Assembly (NCBI RefSeq): GCF_040719145.1
Contig: NZ_JBFDUZ010000001.1
Coordinates: forward strand, 124,001 to 188,000
Direction: 5' to 3'
From: Paenibacillus sp. JQZ6Y-1
GTDB lineage: Bacteria > Bacillota > Bacilli > Paenibacillales > Paenibacillaceae
Length of the DNA stretch: 64,000 nt
Shown: piece by piece, positions 59,687 to 64,000 of the stretch
Layout: each line of letters starts with the position of its first letter
Numbering within the stretch: position 1 is the first letter of the stretch
Program-made: the position numbers and the translations under genes
Notes under the pieces: model-generated
What the model was told of the DNA's origin: nothing
The model's input: only the letters and a program-made list of their open reading frames with translations
Databases searched by the model: none

Positions 59687-60217
59687 TTAACGGCGGTCGC
59701 GCTCTGGCTCATCAGGAATATCGTGACCAACCGAGCCGTTGCGCAGATCGGTGCCGTGAGCATCCTGATCGAACGACGATGGCACAGATGGATCTTCCGG
59801 TGTCTCGCTGCCGTTCAGCTCATCCGCATCGGGAATGTCCGGCAATGGACCGTCTTCGAGAGAATCGTCGACTACGGTATCATCCGTCATATCGTTCTCT
59901 ACATACTCACTATCAAGCGTATGGTTCATAGAGTTCAATGGTTGCCCGGTTGCATTTACACTCGTATCCAGATCAATCGTGTGGCGCTCGCCCGACGATA
60001 GACGTTCTTCACGACTCAGCTCGTTAACCGACTGATCCTCACTAACTACAGGCTGAATACCTTCGTCATCCCGTACGGTTGGCTGTACTAGATCGAGATC
60101 GGATTCAGGGATACTGGACAGTTCTTTTTCATCATTTGCTGTTACCGAATCCAGTGTCTGGTAACGGTTATATTCCTGTGCAGCGGCATCGCGGTTATTA
60201 TCAAATGGTCTATTCAT
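59687..60217 (-). CDS. Acidic, probably disordered protein of unknown function
   Basis: This 176-residue protein is Asp/Glu/Ser/Pro-rich without signal peptide, membrane helix or known domain (for example ENDMTDDTVVDDSLEDGPLP). ATG 60217 is taken as start because AAGGAG lies nine bases ahead; an ATG three codons upstream overlaps that box. Such strongly acidic proteins are sometimes stress- or spore-associated in this group, but nothing here proves it. It precedes the smaller acidic gene by about 90 bp, so they may share a transcript. Confidence 0.7.
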   Translation of the reverse strand: MNRPFDNNRDAAAQEYNRYQTLDSVTANDEKELSSIPESDLDLVQPTVRDDEGIQPVVSEDQSVNELSREERLSSGERHTIDLDTSVNATGQPLNSMNHTLDSEYVENDMTDDTVVDDSLEDGPLPDIPDADELNGSETPEDPSVPSSFDQDAHGTDLRNGSVGHDIPDEPERDRR

Positions 60218-60439
60218 GCTGTTCATCTCCTTGAGTAGGGTTCATGTATGGTCATTCCTTATGGATATGTGAAACAAATATTGCATTTTATGCTGAAACG
60301 CTTACTTGTTCTTACCCCAATCTGCTGCAAATGACATCTTCATTTCAAATTGATCGTTTGCAAATAGAAAGGAAGTCAATGCCACCGATAGCGGAAAGAC
60401 GTGTGGAACGATTTGGAATTTGGGATCGTCAGGAGTAGA

Positions 60440-61702
60440 ATGGACGATAACGAAAGGATGTGTTGGGACCGGATGGAATTTTCTTGGAAGCGAAATCTTG
60501 TCGTCATCTGGCTAGGTGTATTTTTTTGTAGCATGGCGTATTCAATCTCTATTCCGTTTTTACCGATCTTTTTGGAAACGGAATTGGGCGTACGCAATCA
60601 TCTGGAAGTATGGTCTGGCGTGGCATTTGGCATCACATTTCTGGCGAGTGCTTTGATCTCGCCGTTCTGGGGCTCGCTTGCGGATAAATATGGTCGCAAG
60701 CCGATGCTGATCCGCTCCGGCTTCAGTCTGGCGGCGCTGTATTTGCTTAGTTATTTTGTTACCGATCCATACATATTCTTGGTGGTACGGCTGTTTCAGG
60801 GCTTGCTGGCAGGCTTTGTGCCAGCCTCGATTGCGCTGGTCGGCACGAATACACCAGAGGATAAAACGGGCTACGCCCTCGGTGTGATGGCAACCTCTGG
60901 CGCAACTGGAACCATCGTCGGTCCGCTGATCGGCGGAGTGGTCAGCTATTATGTGGGCAACCGCAATGCGTTTTTGTTCTCGGCGTTTATCGTGCTGATC
61001 GCGGCGCTGATTGCGACCATCTGGGCGAAGGAGCACAACTTCAACCGCTCTGCCAAGCGTTCGCGCGTGCGTGATGACATCCGGCAGGCGGCGGGTAATC
61101 CAGTATTCATTTCGCTACTGATTCTGACTGCTGTGGCGAATTTCTCGGTTATGATTCTAGAGCCGCTCATTACTATCTATGTGAAAAGTATGGGCGTCGA
61201 GGCTGGCAGCGCTTCGCTAAGTGCGGGTATCGTATTCTCCGCAGTCGGCGTAGCAACGCTAATTATGGCACCGCGCTGGGGCAAAATCGGCAGCAAGGTG
61301 GGCTTTGGCAAAGTGCTGCTGATCGGTTTGATTGGCAGCGGGATTGGGAATATGCTGCAATTTTTCTTCACGAATATTTGGGGCTTCGGTACGCTGCGGT
61401 TTGGTTACGGGCTGTTCTTTGCAGCGGTGCTGCCCTCGATCAATGCAATGATCGTCCGCGTGACACCGCCGGACTTCCGTGGACGCGCGTTCGGGCTGAA
61501 TCAGTCGGCATCCCAGATTGCGACGATGGCAGGGCCGATTATTGGTGGTCTGCTCGGCTCGTTTTTGGATATACGATTTGTCTTCATTATTAACGGACTA
61601 CTACTATTGTTGTGCGCGTTCATGGTGGCGCGGCGGCGCTGGGAGATGCCGTCGGAAGCAGCAGGAGAGCAGGTTGCCAAAGTGCGCACGAACCATTCAT
61701 AA
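60440..61702 (+). CDS. MFS transporter (DHA1-type drug efflux)
   Basis: This 420-residue major-facilitator protein has about twelve membrane helices. Motif A GSLADKYGRKPML follows helix 2, and a motif C-like stretch GATGTIVGPLIGGVVSYYVG is in helix 5, marking the proton-antiport drug exporter branch (TetA/Bmr-like). ATG 60440 is chosen from several Met codons because AGGAG sits four bases ahead. The RNase H1 gene starts 34 bp after its stop, so they may be cotranscribed. The substrate is unknown. Confidence 0.9.
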   Translation: MDDNERMCWDRMEFSWKRNLVVIWLGVFFCSMAYSISIPFLPIFLETELGVRNHLEVWSGVAFGITFLASALISPFWGSLADKYGRKPMLIRSGFSLAALYLLSYFVTDPYIFLVVRLFQGLLAGFVPASIALVGTNTPEDKTGYALGVMATSGATGTIVGPLIGGVVSYYVGNRNAFLFSAFIVLIAALIATIWAKEHNFNRSAKRSRVRDDIRQAAGNPVFISLLILTAVANFSVMILEPLITIYVKSMGVEAGSASLSAGIVFSAVGVATLIMAPRWGKIGSKVGFGKVLLIGLIGSGIGNMLQFFFTNIWGFGTLRFGYGLFFAAVLPSINAMIVRVTPPDFRGRAFGLNQSASQIATMAGPIIGGLLGSFLDIRFVFIINGLLLLLCAFMVARRRWEMPSEAAGEQVAKVRTNHS

Positions 61703-61735
61703 TGAGGAGAGAGTACAGGAAGGAAAGGACGTATC

Positions 61736-62416
61736 ATGGCAAAATCGAAATTTTATGTGGTATGGGAAGGGCATCGTCCGGGCATTTATAGCTCATGGCC
61801 GGAATGTCAGCAGCAAACAAACGGATATAAGCAAGCCAAATACAAAGCCTATGAATCGCGTGCCGAAGCGGAACGTGCGTATGCGGAAGGCTGGAAAAAG
61901 CACTGGGGGCAGGCAGCAGGTAGCTCCTCTGCCAAATCGTCATCTGGCGGCGGCAAATCCTCCGTGTATGGTAAACGCCAAACATCGGCATCCGATATTC
62001 CAATGGACCAGATTGACTATGACAGCATCTCAGTCGATGTGGGAACACGCGGCAATCCGGGTCCGGTGGAATATCGCGGCGTCGATACCCGTACCGGACA
62101 GGATATTTTCAGCAAAGGCCCGATTGCCAAGGGAACGAACAATATGGGTGAGTTTCTAGCGATTGTCCATGCGCTCGCTTATTTGAAAAAGCAGGGCAGT
62201 AACAAGACTGTATACAGCGACTCGGCAACGGCAATCAAATGGGTCAAGCAGAAGCAGGCAGCGTCCACGCTTGTACGCGACGCGTCCACTGCCGAGATTT
62301 GGGATCTAGTGGATCGCGCTGAGCACTGGCTGCGTACGAACAGCTACAGCAATAAGCTTCTGAAATGGGAAACGCGCAGCTGGGGCGAAGTGAAGGCGGA
62401 TTACGGACGGAAATAA
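61736..62416 (+). CDS. rnhA: Ribonuclease H1 with N-terminal viroplasmin-like domain
   Basis: This 226-residue type 1 RNase H cuts RNA in RNA-DNA hybrids. The N-terminal hybrid-binding (caulimovirus viroplasmin-like) domain spans about 4-50 (KFYVVWEGHRPGIYSSWPEC). A Ser/Gly-rich linker follows, and the catalytic domain spans 95-226. The four acids are visible: Asp101 (ISVDVGTRGNPG), Glu139 (NNMGEFLAI), Asp162 (YSDSAT) and Asp222 (KADYG). The arrangement matches Bacillus halodurans-type RNase H1. AAAGGA precedes the ATG. Confidence 0.93.
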   Translation: MAKSKFYVVWEGHRPGIYSSWPECQQQTNGYKQAKYKAYESRAEAERAYAEGWKKHWGQAAGSSSAKSSSGGGKSSVYGKRQTSASDIPMDQIDYDSISVDVGTRGNPGPVEYRGVDTRTGQDIFSKGPIAKGTNNMGEFLAIVHALAYLKKQGSNKTVYSDSATAIKWVKQKQAASTLVRDASTAEIWDLVDRAEHWLRTNSYSNKLLKWETRSWGEVKADYGRK

Positions 62417-62451
62417 CGGACGTTCGTTATGGTTCATCAATATAGTCAAAG

Positions 62452-62509
62452 CACAGCAAAAAAGCCAGAGGTCAGGGTATGTTCTCCTGCTTCCGGCTTT
62501 TTTGCTGTG
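62452..62509. terminator. Bidirectional terminator
   Basis: CACAGCAAAAAAGCC and GGCTTTTTTGCTGTG form a perfect 15-bp stem with T runs on either strand, between the converging RNase H1 and acidic-protein genes. Confidence 0.88.
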
Positions 62510-62513
62510 TGTC

Positions 62514-62786
62514 TTATTTGGACTGATCCTGATCTTCATGTCGTGCGAGTGAAGTATCTGAACCTTCATCTTCCGGGTCGGCTTGTGGATGCGGACCGGA
62601 ATCCTCTTCGTCCGCTACATCTTGATGCAGCGGCTGATCCAGCCGTTCGGGTTGGATTACGGCCAGCTCCGCATCGCGCGGCAGTTCGGTTTCCAACTCC
62701 TCGTCGACCGACTGGGCATCCTCATCATCCAGAAGTGTGTCCTTGGTTTTCCAGAACACATCGTCATAGTGCTGTTTGTCTGCCAT
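62514..62786 (-). CDS. Small acidic hydrophilic protein
   Basis: This 90-residue Asp/Glu/Gln-rich protein starts MADKQHYDDVFWKTKDTLLDD and ends ARHEDQDQSK. It has no signal peptide, membrane helix or known family, and is probably disordered. AAGGAG ahead of the ATG and a strong terminator after it support a real gene. It resembles the 65-residue protein at 59399 in composition and in the ELPRD word. Confidence 0.75.
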   Translation of the reverse strand: MADKQHYDDVFWKTKDTLLDDEDAQSVDEELETELPRDAELAVIQPERLDQPLHQDVADEEDSGPHPQADPEDEGSDTSLARHEDQDQSK

Positions 62787-63173
62787 GCTGCTCAGCTCCT
62801 TACTTACATTTTGGGAAATGAAACTCGTTCCCCTTAGTGGAGGTTACCCGTGATCCATGCCCGCCAAACATCCCATGAATCTATGGATGCGCCTGCGGGA
62901 TGTGAACCGCAATGGGAATCGGAGATACGTGATCCTCATATCCCATTGTAAATTACCAGAGACAGGAATTTAATGGTGTTACTGCAAGGTAGGAAGAAGT
63001 ATAATAGAATTTGTGGATTCAGCATGAATTTCCCAGTTATATGTACATATGTGGATGACAGCAAGACTTTACATGTACCCTGATACATGCTATTGGGGTG
63101 CGCAGATACCGCTACGAAGCGAAAGGAATGTCCCGCCGCCTGTGGACATTTCCACTCCCAATTGAGGTGCTCT
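62787..63173. other. Intergenic region, no gene accepted
   Basis: The gap separates the acidic gene (minus) from the 7TM sensor gene (plus). A 105-codon minus-strand frame (62936-63253) overlaps the sensor start and has no support. The word ACGTGATCC/CGTGATCC recurs at 62849 and 62928; no tRNA or riboswitch was recognised. Confidence 0.4.
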
Positions 63174-64000
63174 ATGAAGATCATGCCTAAAGCTTTTGTT
63201 ATATTTCTATTATTCGTCATCGTGGTGCTACTAGCGTTCTCCTTATCTGCCAATATGCGCGAGGATCAGCGCTTCCAGCGGATTGACTACTGGCAGGTGC
63301 GCTGGCAAGCGCAAAATACATTCACATCCAAACCGTGGAATGATGATCAGAACAGCTATTGGACCTCATCGCAATTAATGAAGGATGGCAAGCCGGTGAA
63401 CAGCTCATCTGCTTGGATTCGCATTCCACTGCCGGAGCTGAACTGGAATACATCCGGCTTGTTGATTCGGGAATTACAGGGCAAGCATGTCATCGTCTAT
63501 TTGGATGACAACAAAATTTACGAATCTCGGCGCGGCTATGCGTATGAACAGAATCAATTGCTGCTGCCGCTTACGCGCGACGATTCGTTCAAAATGGTCT
63601 ACATCTGGGTCGAATCAGCACGCGAGAAGATTGGGCTGACTAACGGCATTCTGATCGGCGATTACCAAGACATTCTGACTACCTACGTAAGCTCCGACCT
63701 GATGGATGTGGTAATTGGGTTCTCATTTGTACTGGTCGCGCTCATTATGGCGTTCTGTTCCTTTTTCCTCGAAGGGCAGGCAAGGCGGATGTGGCTCAGT
63801 CTCTGTATTGTGATTTTGGCGCTGGGTGTGCTAGTGGTTACCTATTCGCCGTTTCTATTTACGTTTTATCCATTCGGTGATCGGGTGTATGCACTGCTGT
63901 TCGATATTAGCTTGTTTGTACTGGTACCGGCATTTTATGAGTTTTTTGAAAATGTATTCGGCAGAGGGTACAACAATCTTATCCATCGTATGAAAAAGGT
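63174..64000 (+). CDS. 7TM sensor-type signalling protein (3' end cut by window)
   Basis: Only the first 275 residues are present. An N-terminal membrane helix (about 7-27) is followed by an extracellular beta-rich domain (about 30-175; SSAWIRIPLPELNWNTSGLLIREL, GKHVIVYLDDNKIYESRR). Several membrane helices begin near 180 (VVIGFSFVLVALIMAFCSFFL). This is the layout of 7TMR-DISM receptors, whose missing C-terminus would be a histidine kinase or diguanylate cyclase. GAGGTG lies five bases ahead of ATG 63174. Which output domain it carries cannot be seen here. Confidence 0.75.
   Translation, partial: MKIMPKAFVIFLLFVIVVLLAFSLSANMREDQRFQRIDYWQVRWQAQNTFTSKPWNDDQNSYWTSSQLMKDGKPVNSSSAWIRIPLPELNWNTSGLLIRELQGKHVIVYLDDNKIYESRRGYAYEQNQLLLPLTRDDSFKMVYIWVESAREKIGLTNGILIGDYQDILTTYVSSDLMDVVIGFSFVLVALIMAFCSFFLEGQARRMWLSLCIVILALGVLVVTYSPFLFTFYPFGDRVYALLFDISLFVLVPAFYEFFENVFGRGYNNLIHRMKK

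Noticed and set aside
62840-62930. Possible tRNA between the acidic and 7TM genes
   Set aside because: Complementary words exist but no cloverleaf with TTC arm and CCA-side acceptor stem could be folded.
62936-63253. 105-codon minus-strand frame at the start of the 7TM gene
   Set aside because: Overlaps the supported start and ribosome binding site of the 7TM sensor gene and has no recognisable product.

Overview
The window reads as chromosome of a Gram-positive, spore-former-type Bacillota, most likely Paenibacillus. This rests on strong AGGAGG-type ribosome binding sites, frequent TTG/GTG starts, an Lpl-type sugar ABC transporter, an S-layer (SLH) protein, Gram-positive lipoprotein signals, a c-di-GMP riboswitch and a paeninodin-like lasso peptide cluster. 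No phage, insertion sequence, rRNA, tRNA or CRISPR array was recognised.

1-18 kb is a glycan-utilisation region on the minus strand: ABC permease, sugar-binding lipoprotein, second permease, PfkB kinase, GH38 alpha-mannosidase, GH125 alpha-mannosidase and a LacZ-type GH2 enzyme, with a partial AraC regulator after them. Upstream lies an aldo/keto reductase plus TIM-barrel isomerase pair with a LacI-family regulator. The gap in front of the pair carries four copies of an 18-bp palindrome that looks like the LacI operator.

18-31 kb holds a PD-(D/E)XK Fe-S nuclease-like protein, a six-PAS hybrid histidine kinase, a divergent stand-alone IF-3 paralogue, an envelope cluster (zinc-ribbon membrane protein, membrane-anchored HtrA-like protease, lipoprotein with a copper-amine-oxidase-type domain), a secreted discoidin-like protein and an aldo/keto reductase.

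31.8-40.3 kb is the most notable region: a class II lasso peptide cluster. It has a small protein of unknown function, the cyclase (C), four tandem precursor genes (A1-A4), an HprK-like kinase, RRE/PqqD protein (B1), transglutaminase-like leader peptidase (B2), a nucleotidyltransferase-family protein and an ABC exporter (D). The four precursors encode three different cores, all with a predicted nine-residue Ala1-Asp9 ring and a C-terminal Ser, which is the expected kinase target. Two precursors encode the same core but differ at nine synonymous codons, which points to selection on the peptide.

40.7-53.4 kb carries a second aldo/keto reductase with a Gfo/Idh/MocA oxidoreductase and a divergent AraC regulator, adenylylsulfate kinase, a 1408-residue beta-helix/SLH protein, a polysaccharide deacetylase, a secreted GH18-like protein under a c-di-GMP-I riboswitch, a cyclophilin lipoprotein and an AEC transporter. 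53.8-64 kb has an apparent operon (M50 peptidase, TIM-barrel-like protein, pectinacetylesterase-like hydrolase, methyltransferase), three small acidic proteins, an MFS transporter, RNase H1 and the start of a 7TM sensor protein cut by the window end.
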